Numbered from the stretch's first letter, positions 25,725 to 36,258 are shown. The stretch: 64,000 bases of DNA from JBKXSZ01 sp047017005 (GCA_047017005.1 JBKXSZ010000001.1:109783-173782); one strand, 5' to 3'. Program-made: numbers and translations. The notes: generated from the letters alone by a model not told the origin.

Positions 25725-25755
25725 ATTATAGGGAAAAATACAAGGTATTTGACAA
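25725..25755 (-). promoter_or_regulatory. Possible Spo0A-controlled promoter of spoIIE
   Basis: A TATAAT (25725-25730) and a TTGTCA (25750-25755) are 19 bases apart, too wide for a normal sigma-A promoter. TGTCAAA (25748-25754), one mismatch from the 0A box TGTCGAA, overlaps the -35. Spo0A-activated spoIIE/spoIIG promoters have such wide spacing and overlapping 0A boxes. The leader would be about 170 bases. Confidence 0.4.
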
Positions 25756-26004
25756 AAAAGAAAAAGGAAATATTTTTATATAGCCTAAACTATTTTACTA
25801 TATAAATTCCATATAGTTCTAAATATACTTCTCTTTTTTTAGTTTGTAAATTCCCTCCTTATCTTCTGCTTTTTGCTTCCTTTTTCATTTTTTGAATAAT
25901 CATGAATTCTTGTTTGGCAGTTATTCTTTTCCTATTTTAAAATTTAGCCAACTTTATTTATTTTCAACTTTACATAGTTTTACTCTTTGTACTATTAAAT
26001 ACTT

Positions 26005-26733
26005 TTATATTTCTAAAATATCTCCATCTTGTAATATTATTAAATTATCTATATTTAACTTTGTTGCTTTTTCTCTTGTTTCATCATGCATGTGTATAGG
26101 GATAATTTTCAAATCAGGAAATTCTTTTAACAATTTTAATATATTGTCTATTCCCATATGAGAATCATCTCCTACTTCTAATGTCATATCAGAAATTAAA
26201 TAATTTACTTTACTCGCTAGATTTTTCACTCCTTGACAAAAACTTGTGTCTCCTGTTAATCCTATACTTATATTTTTCTCTTTTATTACATATCCATTAG
26301 CATATTTGATACTTACATGTTCCATTGTCTCATTTAATATTTCTAAGTCATCACATATTTTTTCTATGTTATTTACTTCTTTTGCATCTATAAATTCCTT
26401 TTTAGCTTCTTTTGCGGAATTAAAATGTGATAAATCTATTAGATTTTCTACTGTACTTTGTGTGATTTTATCTGTGATAATTTTTGTTGATAATTCTTCA
26501 ATTTCCTTTTGGTAATTTTTCTTATACCATAAAAGAAAAGGTACATCAAAGCAATGATCAGCATGTGTATGTGAAATTATTACTGTATCTATTTTTAATA
26601 TATTTATGTTTTGTCTTATCATTGCCTTTAAATTACCATTTGGGATATCAAATAGTATGTGATCGTTTATTAGTATGCTAGCACTATTAGTTATATCAGG
26701 GATTGTTCCCGTTCCTATAAATTGTATTTTCAT
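26005..26733 (-). CDS. metallo-beta-lactamase-fold hydrolase (RNase Z-like)
   Basis: A 242-residue MBL-fold protein. The metal-binding HTHADH motif is at residues 55-60, followed by later ligands in SIGLTGDTSF (Asp) and IIPIHMHDE (His). The N-terminus GTGTIPDITNSASI resembles the RNase Z/BN subfamily, which processes tRNA 3' ends, but the protein is shorter than the usual 300 residues and lacks a clear flexible arm, so an unrelated hydrolase is possible. It is monocistronic, transcribed away from spoIIE in the same direction. Confidence 0.82.
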   Translation of the reverse strand: MKIQFIGTGTIPDITNSASILINDHILFDIPNGNLKAMIRQNINILKIDTVIISHTHADHCFDVPFLLWYKKNYQKEIEELSTKIITDKITQSTVENLIDLSHFNSAKEAKKEFIDAKEVNNIEKICDDLEILNETMEHVSIKYANGYVIKEKNISIGLTGDTSFCQGVKNLASKVNYLISDMTLEVGDDSHMGIDNILKLLKEFPDLKIIPIHMHDETREKATKLNIDNLIILQDGDILEI

Positions 26734-26924
26734 AATGAATTTCCCCCCTCTTTCAAGATGATACTATAATAACATATCTTTTATTACAATAATTTTAATT
26801 CCATTTCAAATTTCCTCTGTTTTTCTCATTTTTCGCGCTTAATTAATTTATTTTTAACATTATTTTTCTATTAATAGTTACTTTCCTATATTATATTATA
26901 TTTTAATTTTAATTCTAGTTTCCG
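26734..26924. other. A/T-rich intergenic stretch
   Basis: No gene is seen in these 191 bases. It precedes the MBL gene on the minus strand and must hold its promoter, but no -35/-10 pair stands out. Confidence 0.35.
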
Positions 26925-26968
26925 TAAAAAACAGACCATATAAAGTATCCTCTTTATACAGTCTGTTT
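26925..26968 (-). terminator. Terminator after the second surface module
   Basis: AAACAGAC and GTCTGTTT with TATAAAG/CTTTATA inside form a long stem, followed by six T on the minus strand. Confidence 0.9.
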
Positions 26969-27049
26969 AAATTTGCTTATATTGCTTTAGCTTATACTAT
27001 CTTTTTGCACTGTCCCTTTGTTTCTTCTTGCTGCTATTTTTTGTAGCTT

Positions 27050-30000
27050 TTATTTCTCATCTTTGTTTTTTGGTTTTTCTTCTTTTCCTGTAGTAATTAC
27101 TTTTTTCTTGATAAAGAAGATTCCTACTCCTAATACAATTGCTGCTACTACAATGGCAATTCCATAGTATACAATGTTATTTACTCCACCATATGGAGGT
27201 AAAATTCTAACTAACTCTGCACTATCGGCATCTTGTTCTGCTGGGTCTTTTGTAGGGTCTTGGTTACCTACGATAGATGTTTCTTGTTTTCTACCTACAG
27301 TATTGGTTAATCTTACAATCTCTGCACTGTTAGCATAGGTTAAACTATCACTTTCATCATCTGCTGCCATTACTTTTGTTAATACTAAGTTTGCTACTTC
27401 TGTACTCTCTCCTGGTTTTAATGCTTTTGTTACAAGTGGGTTTGTATCCTTTGTTTGGATAATGGTTGCATAGCTATTAACATCTACATTTTTATCTACT
27501 AAGGTATCTTGTGCGTTCTCTGTTTGTAGTGCTTCTTTCGAGATAACTTCCCAACCACTATTTGCTGGATCTTCTGGATTAAAGTGTAGATTGTTTTCGA
27601 TATAGTCTATTACTTTTGTTGGTTTTGTTTCTACTACTTTATCATTTCCACCGACTTTACCAGTATAGTAGAAGGTTCCTCCTGTATAGTCTGTTTCTCC
27701 TACGTTTGTAACTGTCATTTTGTAAGTTAATTCTACAGTAGCTCCTTGCATTAGGTTTTCATCCATTGTTACCGTTACTTGATTTCCTCTATCTGGTCCT
27801 TGCCAAGCAATGTCTTTTTGTGTTTTGTCGGTATCAAATAGAACGGTTCCATCTTCTAGAATTACTCTTATATGTGCTAAGTCTTTTGTCATTTTTAATT
27901 CTGCTGTTGGACGTTTCTCTAATCCTAAATCCACATTTTCTATAGCATAATCTTTGAAATCTCCTATTGTTTGTGCTTCTGTATCTGCTTTTTCAATTCC
28001 TAAGGACATTCCTTCTGTATTTGCTAACATATAGGTATTAGCTATCATTTCATTTAATAATTCTTTATTTACTTGTCGTGCTTTATAGGATGCTAATACT
28101 TGTGCTTTGTGATTTGTCATTTCTTGTGAGTAACTATTTAGACTATTTCTTCTTGTCATGTCATCTCTTGCGTCGGATAGTAATGGCGTACTTTCTATTT
28201 GCCATGTTGTATTTCCTTTTTCTACATAAGTAGTAGATTTGTAGTCTTGGCCGTTATAGGAAGTATCATTTTTACCGCCATTTGTTTTTGTTAATACAGT
28301 GCTTTCGGTATCTCCATATTTAAATCTTACGAAGTAGTTTCCTGGAATATATCCATTAAATTGATAGTATCCATTATCTCCTGTTGTTGTTTGTTGCCAT
28401 ACATATTCAGCTCCTGATTTTGCTTCTACTAATTGTACTGTCACTCCTGCAATAGTAGGCTCTCCTTTTTCACGAATACCATTTCCTATCTTAGCTCCTG
28501 ATGTTTTATCTAATACTGTCTTATCTTCCCAAGCATATCCATTTAAGCTTCTTTCTCCTTTTAGTACAAATTTTAATCCTGCAGCTTGGTCTGTATCGTC
28601 TTCATATTTTGTATCCGTTCCGATGTTGTTTGGGTTGTAGTTACCTGGTGTAGAGTCAATATCAATAAGTCCTGCTAATTCTCCATTATTGTTATAGGAT
28701 TTATATCCGTTAATTTCTACTGTGTTTCTCTTTACGTCAGTGTCTCCATCTAATAGAATTCTTCCGTCAGAGTCTTTGTTTACTTCATAAGTAATATATA
28801 CATATAAGTCGTCTGTTCCTATCTTCTGTCCTGCTAAGCCTGTTGTATACATAGTATTGTATTTATCTGTCTTATATGCAACATCTGCTTTTTGTCCTTG
28901 TGACCAAGAGATGTCTTGCTTCTTATTACCATTTGCATCTCCTATATAAGAAGATGAATATGTATAGTCTTTATCATAGTAATCTACTAATTCTGTAATT
29001 TCTCCATATAAATTGCTGGATTGATTTCGAATTACAATCTGATAGGTTACAAATGCTCTTAATTCTTGGTCTTTACTTATGGTTGCTTGAATTGCTTCTA
29101 AGTTACTATTTAGAGAGCTATTATTGTAGTTTTCAATTCTAAATTCGTAATCCGATTTGTATACAGGTGCTGTTTGTGCCCCCTTCTCGCTTGTTACACG
29201 AATTGGTACTTCAAAGTCTAGTTTTGCAAGTGAACGATAATCATAAGTATGTTCTTTTCCATTAATAGCAAGTTTTGCATTGTAAATATTCTTTCTAATT
29301 GCTAAGTCAACTTCTTGTCTTTCCTTGATTCCGAAAGATACATTATCAATGTCTTTAATTTCTTTGTTTCCGATACTTGGATAGTATACTAAATTATCTT
29401 TTCCATTTGAACCTGTATAGGCATTCATTTTTGTGTCTTCAATAAATTGTAGTTTGTTTCTAATTTCACTATCACCACTGTTGTTTGCAATAATCGTTGG
29501 ATAAATGTCCTTTGCTAAGTCTGGGAATTTATGATTATTTGCAATATAGCTATTGATAGCATTCGTAATTTGTGTGTAAATTCCATTTTCAGTTGCTTCT
29601 TTACTTGAGCAATGAATATTTCCTAAGGTAAGTTGTCTATCTGTTGCTGTATTATATTTATATTTACTATAAGCAATATTATTGCTTAATCCATATCCTA
29701 AAGAATTCGTTGATGTATAGTTATTTGGATATGCTTTAATTTCTGCAAATCGATTTGTTAATGTGGTTCTTTCTGTCTTTGTATCCGTTGCTTTTGAATC
29801 TGTTGTTCCATCGTATTTGGTTGGTTCATAATCTTGACCATCATAAGTAAATTTAACATAGTAAGATTTGGTTGGATTTAGACCTTTGAAAGCATAATAT
29901 CCGTCATCATTACTTAATGTTGGGTTTGTTCGAATTTCGCCTTTTACTTGTTCCATTGCTACCATATTTCCGTCTTTATCATAAAGTGTTACAATAACAC

Positions 30001-31210
30001 CTTTTGCTGGAACTTCCCTTGAGGAATCATATTTCCCGTCTGCTGCATCTTCATGATTTCCTTTTGTATTTGGCATATCTTTAAATACAGTTCCGCTAAT
30101 TGTAATTCTTAGTGAAATATCCTCTTTTATGTTTAATGATTTATCAACATACTCCTGCGTTGCAGAACCTATCATTAATTCTTGTGAATGTTCTCCTATA
30201 TAGCCTCCGTTTGTATAGGTTCCACCTGTTATTTTATAGTATTTTCCGTCTTTTACTTCTAATTGTTTAAATTTGAAGTTAAGTCCCGTTATTTGGGTTA
30301 CATTTTCGTTGTAATCCATCTTGATGTAGAATTCCTGATTTGGATTTGGATATTGATAATCACTTCCTGCTGCTTTATTTTTTAATGCATTTCCGTTTTT
30401 ATCAGTAAAGGTCCATTTTGATGTTACCGCTTTTCCATTTTGGTCTAACAATTCGGCCCCCACAATTCCAGAAAACATTTTGCCTGGTCTAGAACCTGTA
30501 CTAGAATATCCTTCTCCATTTACAGTTACTGTTGCTCCTCCAAAATATTCTTTTGAATAATTCACTTTAAATGGTCCTATTAAGAAGCTATCTCCACTTA
30601 CTTTTGCTGTTGCATTCGTGTTTTTTTCTGTTGGCTCTTTATACCTTGCTTGTGCATTGGCATAAGCATCTGCTTCTTTCTTTAAAGCTCTTCCTTTTGC
30701 TGCACTTTCGATAAATCCTCTATAATTCTCTTCGGTTGCCCATTGACTCCTATCATTGATAAAGAATTGAACCGGTTTTCCTATATTTAGTTTAGACTCC
30801 CATATTGCAACTTGTACAGAACTCATATAAGATTTTCTAGCAGCATCTTTTTCCATGGAAAGAAGATATCCTACTTCTGAAGTTGCATTATATGGTCCTA
30901 AAATGCCTTTATATGGATAGGTTGCTTTTTCATCCATATTATTTCCTAATGGTCTTCCAAATTCAATACAGTATAGGTTAGGGTCTGTGCCCATATCATT
31001 ATCACTGATATATAAATTTTTTCCATCTCCATAAGTACTTTTTACTTTATCTAATTTACTTTGTGCACTTGCCATTGCTTTTATGAATTGACTTCCTGCT
31101 ATCTCTGCAATTTTATTTACATTCTCTGCATTTAGAATAAAGTTTAAAGATATAAAAGCGGTTGCTAATATCAGTATTCCTATTACTATTTTAATCATTT
31201 TTTTCTTCAT
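27050..31210 (-). CDS. thioester-domain surface adhesin with SdrD B-like repeats (module 1, gene B)
   Basis: A 1386-residue exported protein. A signal sequence (about 1-28) is followed by a thioester domain with NLYCIEFG (Cys81) and SSVQVAIWES (Gln133), the pattern of class II thioester domains that make an internal Cys-Gln bond and can bind host surfaces covalently. An SdrD B-like domain (ISGTVFKDMPNTKG, about 370-480) and a second (LNGYAWEDKTV, about 890-990) follow, with stalk regions between. The C-terminus is ILPPYGG, a helix (about 1345-1368) and a Lys-rich tail. It lacks a normal LPXTG, with Tyr where Thr would be. It follows gene A by 21 bases and is paralogous to the 36564-40418 gene. 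Confidence 0.9.
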   Translation of the reverse strand: MKKKMIKIVIGILILATAFISLNFILNAENVNKIAEIAGSQFIKAMASAQSKLDKVKSTYGDGKNLYISDNDMGTDPNLYCIEFGRPLGNNMDEKATYPYKGILGPYNATSEVGYLLSMEKDAARKSYMSSVQVAIWESKLNIGKPVQFFINDRSQWATEENYRGFIESAAKGRALKKEADAYANAQARYKEPTEKNTNATAKVSGDSFLIGPFKVNYSKEYFGGATVTVNGEGYSSTGSRPGKMFSGIVGAELLDQNGKAVTSKWTFTDKNGNALKNKAAGSDYQYPNPNQEFYIKMDYNENVTQITGLNFKFKQLEVKDGKYYKITGGTYTNGGYIGEHSQELMIGSATQEYVDKSLNIKEDISLRITISGTVFKDMPNTKGNHEDAADGKYDSSREVPAKGVIVTLYDKDGNMVAMEQVKGEIRTNPTLSNDDGYYAFKGLNPTKSYYVKFTYDGQDYEPTKYDGTTDSKATDTKTERTTLTNRFAEIKAYPNNYTSTNSLGYGLSNNIAYSKYKYNTATDRQLTLGNIHCSSKEATENGIYTQITNAINSYIANNHKFPDLAKDIYPTIIANNSGDSEIRNKLQFIEDTKMNAYTGSNGKDNLVYYPSIGNKEIKDIDNVSFGIKERQEVDLAIRKNIYNAKLAINGKEHTYDYRSLAKLDFEVPIRVTSEKGAQTAPVYKSDYEFRIENYNNSSLNSNLEAIQATISKDQELRAFVTYQIVIRNQSSNLYGEITELVDYYDKDYTYSSSYIGDANGNKKQDISWSQGQKADVAYKTDKYNTMYTTGLAGQKIGTDDLYVYITYEVNKDSDGRILLDGDTDVKRNTVEINGYKSYNNNGELAGLIDIDSTPGNYNPNNIGTDTKYEDDTDQAAGLKFVLKGERSLNGYAWEDKTVLDKTSGAKIGNGIREKGEPTIAGVTVQLVEAKSGAEYVWQQTTTGDNGYYQFNGYIPGNYFVRFKYGDTESTVLTKTNGGKNDTSYNGQDYKSTTYVEKGNTTWQIESTPLLSDARDDMTRRNSLNSYSQEMTNHKAQVLASYKARQVNKELLNEMIANTYMLANTEGMSLGIEKADTEAQTIGDFKDYAIENVDLGLEKRPTAELKMTKDLAHIRVILEDGTVLFDTDKTQKDIAWQGPDRGNQVTVTMDENLMQGATVELTYKMTVTNVGETDYTGGTFYYTGKVGGNDKVVETKPTKVIDYIENNLHFNPEDPANSGWEVISKEALQTENAQDTLVDKNVDVNSYATIIQTKDTNPLVTKALKPGESTEVANLVLTKVMAADDESDSLTYANSAEIVRLTNTVGRKQETSIVGNQDPTKDPAEQDADSAELVRILPPYGGVNNIVYYGIAIVVAAIVLGVGIFFIKKKVITTGKEEKPKNKDEK

Positions 31211-31231
31211 TTCTTTGTCTCCTCCTTTCTT

Positions 31232-34200
31232 TTATATCTTTAGTACTTTTTTGTTTATCATATATGCTCCAACTCCAATTAGAGCTACGATTGTAATTGA
31301 TAATGTAATATACATTACAGCACTACCTGTCTTTAATGATAATAGTACATCTGCACTAGACATATCGTCTTCCCCTTGTGCTTTATTAGCATTCGTTGAA
31401 TCGTTATCATTTACTCCTAAGTCATTGTAGCTTTCGTAAATTTCTGCATTGTTGTTAATTACTGTCATATTATCTTCACTTGACATCGATTTCGTTAACA
31501 CTAAAGTTACTTCTTTTGTTTCTCCTGGATTAATTTTTTCATCTGCTAATGAAGAATTATATATGTCGCCATTATCTGCTAAGTACCAATCTTTGTTAAG
31601 TTCTGAACTGAATTCTAGTTCTTTTGGCATGTAGTCTACTATTTTCTTAACATATCCAGGAATATCTCCTGTGTTTGTTACCGCAATTTTGTATTCTACA
31701 ATAATGGTTGTGTTATTTAATGTTTTATAGTCTAAGTCTACTTTTGCAAGTTTAGATTTGTCATATTCATATGTTTTAGTGTTTTTACTGTCTTGTACTG
31801 TTATTTTTGAAACATATTTATTTAACTCTAAATCAAATTTTTCATTTTTGATTAATCCTAAGTTAATATAGCTTACACTAGAATCTTCAATATGAATAGC
31901 GTCTGTTATTGCATTCTTCTTCTTTTGATCATCCTCCGAAACTTTACTTGATATAGCATTTGAGTTTACTTCTTCGGATGCTCCTTCTACTTTATATGTT
32001 GTAATACTATATTTGTCAGAATCATAATTGAACACTACTACATAGTCGCCATTAATTAAGCTATCAATTGTATATTCTCCATTTTCGTTTGTTTTTGCTG
32101 TTTTTCTTTCTTTTGTTGTTGGGTCTTTTACATAGTTTCCTGTTGCTTTATTAATAAGCATAACTTCTACATTACTTAAAGCTGGCTCATTTTCATCTAT
32201 GATACCATTTTTATTGGTATCTTCCCAAATCTTACCACTGATTTTATATTTTCCATCTGCTACATCACCCGGATTATCTGGATTGTCTGGGTTGTTTGGA
32301 TCTTCTTGTGATTTTTCTATAATATTTGTAATGGTTTGTGATTGTAACGTATTACCCTTTTCATCTGTTAATACTGCTGTGTTTTTGATTTCTTGTTCAT
32401 CTTTTCCTTCTGGCACATTTGTTGCTGTTGCAACTAGTGTAATGGTAAGGGTTCCTCCTGTTGGGATTGTTTCATTAATATTTAGTTCTGTTCCTGTAAT
32501 ACTATTATCTTTACTAGATGCGGTAGAAGTTCCTGTTAATTCATAGGAATAACTCTTTGCTGTTAATCCTTCTGGTAAAGTATCTTTTACATTCACATCT
32601 TTTGCCTCTGCAGTTCCCTCATTCTTTACGGTAATGATATATTCAATATCTTGGCCTTGTTTTATATATTTATTTTCTGCAGTTGTTTCTTTTGTAATAG
32701 ATAATTTAGGTGTTCCTATACTATGTACAATCTTAGGTGAGTTATATTCTGCTACGTTTTGTGCCGATACTGTGGATTGATTTATAATTTGTTTTTCTTG
32801 TTCGATGGTAACAATTAATCTTGCTTGTTTTGTTTTACCAGCTTCTAATGTTCCTATATTCCAGATAACCGTTTTTGTTTTTTCATCATAGCTAATTCCA
32901 TCTGTTACATAACTTATATTTCCATCTGCATCTGCTACTAAAATATTTGCTTCTTTATATTTTGTTCCATCTGGTACTGTCGTTTTTAACACGGTATCAT
33001 TTGTTGCTACATCGCTTACATTCTTTACTAACATATCATAAGTAATGTCTTGCCCTACTTTTACATTTTCTTCAAATGTTGGTGATTTTTCTGTTAAAGT
33101 TAATGAGCTATTTTCTATTGTGTTTTCTATTGTATTAGAACTAATCTCTTTTCCTAAATCTGTAGCGTTTACTATTGCAGTAACTGCAATTTTCTTTCCT
33201 GCAGCTTCTTGATTTACCAATATTTCAAATGTTTTTGTTATACTCTGACCTGGTTTTAATGTTCCTAAATCAAAAGCTTTTTCTTTTACAGTCTCATCTG
33301 TAATATAATTGTTTCCTAGTTCGTATCCTCTATATTCTGTATATACTGTATTTTCAGGGATTGTTGCTCTTACCTTTACACCTTCAGCATTTGCTTCGCC
33401 ATCATTTGTTACGGTAATTGTATATTTTACTCTTTGTCCTATTAGCACTTTATCTTTATTTTGTGTTTCTTCTTTTAATTCTACATTTAATATAGGTCCT
33501 TTTCCTGTTGTTAATCCAACGCGTGGTGCTATTTGTCTATCTGGAAGAACTTGTTTTGGTTGTACATTGTCAAAATATACTAAATAGGTACTAAATGCAG
33601 ATTGATTATGGTCTAAATTCTCTGGAAGATTTACTTCATAGCTGAAGTTTAACATTTCTCCTGCTTTTAGTTCATAATCTTTTAATACAATTAAATAAGA
33701 TTTCACTTTACTATAGTCTGTTGGTGAAGTTGTCCATCCATTTGCTGGATTATTTACATCTTCTGTTGCTTCCCCATTTTCAGAATAATAGATAATGGTG
33801 TTTTCTTTTGCTTCTTCATTTTGTGCTGTAATAGTTCCCTTTAGTGTTGCATCAAAAGTAGTTCCTAAATCTTCTCCATTGGTAATTCCTTTATTTCCCT
33901 TAAATGGTGTCCTTCCTAAAATTCGAATGTTTTGTACACTATTAGAATAGTTATTGATAATGGAGATTTCATTTATTGCTGTTTTTGCTTCTGCTTTTAT
34001 TTCTAGATTTCCGATTTGTTCTTGTCCACTTAAAGAAGTTGCCTTCGAATTTTCTCCTGCATAGTTAGAAATACTATTTAAAGTTACTAAACCTGTTGGT
34101 GCTACTACATGGATATTGGATTCTGCTTTTCCATCATTTTCGTAATGAGTTGCTTTTTCGTTTGTTACTTTCATTGTAATGGTATCTTCTCTACTTGATG

Positions 34201-36181
34201 TTAATTGGTCTAGTGTTATATCACTTTGTATTAAGATAGTAGGTCCTTTTGTTACTCCATCTGTATTATATTTGGTTTGATTTCCTTCTGTTTTTACTTG
34301 AATTACTTTGTTTCCGTCACTGTTGGTAACAACCTCACTAGATACTATTTTTAGTTCATTTGTAAATAGCATTTTTACATCTTTTAAACTAATTTTTTCT
34401 ACATAACTTGGTAATGTAATTTCTATTACCGGGTTTTGATATAAATCATAATTGCTACTATCTGTTTGTAGAATAGCCTTTATTTGAACATTTTCGTTTG
34501 TTACAACTGTAGATAAATTTTTATTTTCTATTTCTAAGTTTGCTTTTGTAGTTGGTTCTGTCATATTTATTACAGCGTTTGCTACAACTTTTGCTTGTTC
34601 TTTTGTTCCTAAGGTTGCAACTCCTTCTGTTTGTACTTCTAGCTCATTAAATGCTTTTCTTTCTTCTTGACTAAATGCATTATCTGCTTTTATTGTTTTA
34701 TAATAACTAACCTCTAATGTTCCTGCTTGAGCTGGTTTTGTAGTTTCTAATATAAAGTCTGTTATTTCTTTTCCGGCAAAGTCCATTGTTAGCATACCAT
34801 TCTCATCTGGAGTTGTATCTTTATTAATAATACCTATTACGGTTCCATCTTGTGTATATGCTTTTATGCTTCCATCAGTTCCTAATATATTTTGAAGATT
34901 TGCTTTTGCAATTATTACTTTTTGATAATTTGTATTTGTGGTTCCATTTGTTCTTTCTTCTTCTGTCTCTTTCTTTTTATTTTCTACTAAAGTAATAAAG
35001 TTATCTTCTTTTGCAAGGAATGTAATTTTATCTGTTAAATCTTTGTTTCCAATAGTTGCTGTTTGTTTTACTACATATGGCGTTTCTATATTTGAATAAA
35101 GATATCCTTTGCTTATTTCTCCTTCGGCTTTTGCATCAAATGAAATTACATTTCCGATTTTTTCTTTTACTGTTTTACTTAATGTGTTTTCTTGCTCTAA
35201 TTCTGTTTTGGTTGCATTATATGCTTGGATATTTGCAACTGTTTTTTGTTCTAGTTTTACTTCTGTATTTTCTGCTACTGTTGTATCATATAGATAAGTA
35301 ATTAGAAAATCTTCTTCAGATACCCATGTTACTTTTCCGTCTTCTTCAACTCCATGATTAATAGAAAGTGTTAATGTTCCATTTTCTTTATTATAGCTAC
35401 TTGTTACATATTTTCCTTGCATTAATACAGTTGCACTAACAGGTTTTGATCCTCCCATTGTTGGTACTGTTATTTGAACTGTTCCATTTGCTATTGGTAA
35501 AGAGTGATTGGTAACACTTGCTTTCACACTTGTTTGTAACATTGTTTGTGTTTTTTCTCCCATTTCCACTGTTGTATAAGTTATAATATCTTGTGCTAGC
35601 TCTAGTTCTCCTGTTGCTTCCCATTCTACTTTTAAGGAAACTGTTTTTTCTATTTTATTTTCTTTTCCTTTACTATCTATATATGTTCCAGAAAAAGTTA
35701 CTCTGTTTTCCTTGCTAAAAAAGCCTAAATCAAATTTTCCTTCTTTCATGGCAACAACTGGTATTTCTAATACTACCTCTTGTCCATTATTAATTTGATT
35801 TAAGTCTATTTTATTTTCTCCTATCTGTTTAATTACTTCCAAGGATTCTTCTTTATTAAGCATTTTAAAGTTTGGATTTGTATCCTCTTTTTCTCCTGTA
35901 ACTTGAATGTTTCCTTCTTTTAGGTAACCTTCTTTTACTTTAATTGATAGATACATCTTCAAATCTTCTTTATTAATATCTTGTTTTGAAGAATGTACTT
36001 TTTCTCCTTTTTCATTTTGGAAATAGCTGTCAAATTCTACATTCTCATTATTTGTTGTAGTTCCTTGATTTTCCAATCCCCCTGTTGCATAACTATAATT
36101 TCCTAGTAATGAAACATTGGCAAAAGACATTGCAATTACTAAGATACTGGCAATCAGTTTGTTTCCTAATTTTTTTGTCAT
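31232..36181 (-). CDS. DUF11/SdrD B-like surface stalk protein (module 1, gene A)
   Basis: A 1649-residue secreted protein. A signal peptide (about 1-32) is followed by a long beta-rich region with few clear families (about 40-880). Three DUF11 repeats are seen (RVKYTITVTNDGEANAEGVK, DITYDMLVKNVSDVATN and DIEYIITVKNEGTAEAKDV, about 900-1270). An SdrD B-type domain with a calcium-loop-like DTNKNGIIDENE follows (about 1305-1400). The C-terminus is SADVLLSLKTG, a membrane helix and a short Lys tail. SLKTG resembles a sortase signal but lacks Pro. It has its own promoter (36230-36258) and AGGAGG start. It is a paralogue of the 40438-45480 gene. Confidence 0.9.
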   Translation of the reverse strand: MTKKLGNKLIASILVIAMSFANVSLLGNYSYATGGLENQGTTTNNENVEFDSYFQNEKGEKVHSSKQDINKEDLKMYLSIKVKEGYLKEGNIQVTGEKEDTNPNFKMLNKEESLEVIKQIGENKIDLNQINNGQEVVLEIPVVAMKEGKFDLGFFSKENRVTFSGTYIDSKGKENKIEKTVSLKVEWEATGELELAQDIITYTTVEMGEKTQTMLQTSVKASVTNHSLPIANGTVQITVPTMGGSKPVSATVLMQGKYVTSSYNKENGTLTLSINHGVEEDGKVTWVSEEDFLITYLYDTTVAENTEVKLEQKTVANIQAYNATKTELEQENTLSKTVKEKIGNVISFDAKAEGEISKGYLYSNIETPYVVKQTATIGNKDLTDKITFLAKEDNFITLVENKKKETEEERTNGTTNTNYQKVIIAKANLQNILGTDGSIKAYTQDGTVIGIINKDTTPDENGMLTMDFAGKEITDFILETTKPAQAGTLEVSYYKTIKADNAFSQEERKAFNELEVQTEGVATLGTKEQAKVVANAVINMTEPTTKANLEIENKNLSTVVTNENVQIKAILQTDSSNYDLYQNPVIEITLPSYVEKISLKDVKMLFTNELKIVSSEVVTNSDGNKVIQVKTEGNQTKYNTDGVTKGPTILIQSDITLDQLTSSREDTITMKVTNEKATHYENDGKAESNIHVVAPTGLVTLNSISNYAGENSKATSLSGQEQIGNLEIKAEAKTAINEISIINNYSNSVQNIRILGRTPFKGNKGITNGEDLGTTFDATLKGTITAQNEEAKENTIIYYSENGEATEDVNNPANGWTTSPTDYSKVKSYLIVLKDYELKAGEMLNFSYEVNLPENLDHNQSAFSTYLVYFDNVQPKQVLPDRQIAPRVGLTTGKGPILNVELKEETQNKDKVLIGQRVKYTITVTNDGEANAEGVKVRATIPENTVYTEYRGYELGNNYITDETVKEKAFDLGTLKPGQSITKTFEILVNQEAAGKKIAVTAIVNATDLGKEISSNTIENTIENSSLTLTEKSPTFEENVKVGQDITYDMLVKNVSDVATNDTVLKTTVPDGTKYKEANILVADADGNISYVTDGISYDEKTKTVIWNIGTLEAGKTKQARLIVTIEQEKQIINQSTVSAQNVAEYNSPKIVHSIGTPKLSITKETTAENKYIKQGQDIEYIITVKNEGTAEAKDVNVKDTLPEGLTAKSYSYELTGTSTASSKDNSITGTELNINETIPTGGTLTITLVATATNVPEGKDEQEIKNTAVLTDEKGNTLQSQTITNIIEKSQEDPNNPDNPDNPGDVADGKYKISGKIWEDTNKNGIIDENEPALSNVEVMLINKATGNYVKDPTTKERKTAKTNENGEYTIDSLINGDYVVVFNYDSDKYSITTYKVEGASEEVNSNAISSKVSEDDQKKKNAITDAIHIEDSSVSYINLGLIKNEKFDLELNKYVSKITVQDSKNTKTYEYDKSKLAKVDLDYKTLNNTTIIVEYKIAVTNTGDIPGYVKKIVDYMPKELEFSSELNKDWYLADNGDIYNSSLADEKINPGETKEVTLVLTKSMSSEDNMTVINNNAEIYESYNDLGVNDNDSTNANKAQGEDDMSSADVLLSLKTGSAVMYITLSITIVALIGVGAYMINKKVLKI

Positions 36182-36229
36182 TGTAACTTCCTCCTACTTT
36201 TCCCATAAAATATTATTTCATCTCTTTTT

Positions 36230-36258
36230 ATTATACGCCATTTTCTGTTGTTTTTCAA
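36230..36258 (-). promoter_or_regulatory. Near-consensus promoter of surface module 1
   Basis: TTGAAA (36253-36258), 17 bases and TATAAT (36230-36235) lie 49 bases before the gene A start. Confidence 0.8.

Larger units (their letters stand above)
25551..26004. other. spoIIE upstream region, with no gene
   Basis: This 454-base stretch has a possible Spo0A-type promoter and an inverted repeat, both listed separately. Short ORFs are A/T-noise. The rest, about 25760-26004, shows nothing clear. Confidence 0.4.

Noticed and set aside
35056..35301. Antisense ORFs in the giant surface genes, also at 32199, 33309, 41366 and 43163
   Set aside because: Low-complexity Phe/Leu/Ser translation of antisense repeat DNA, no ribosome binding sites.
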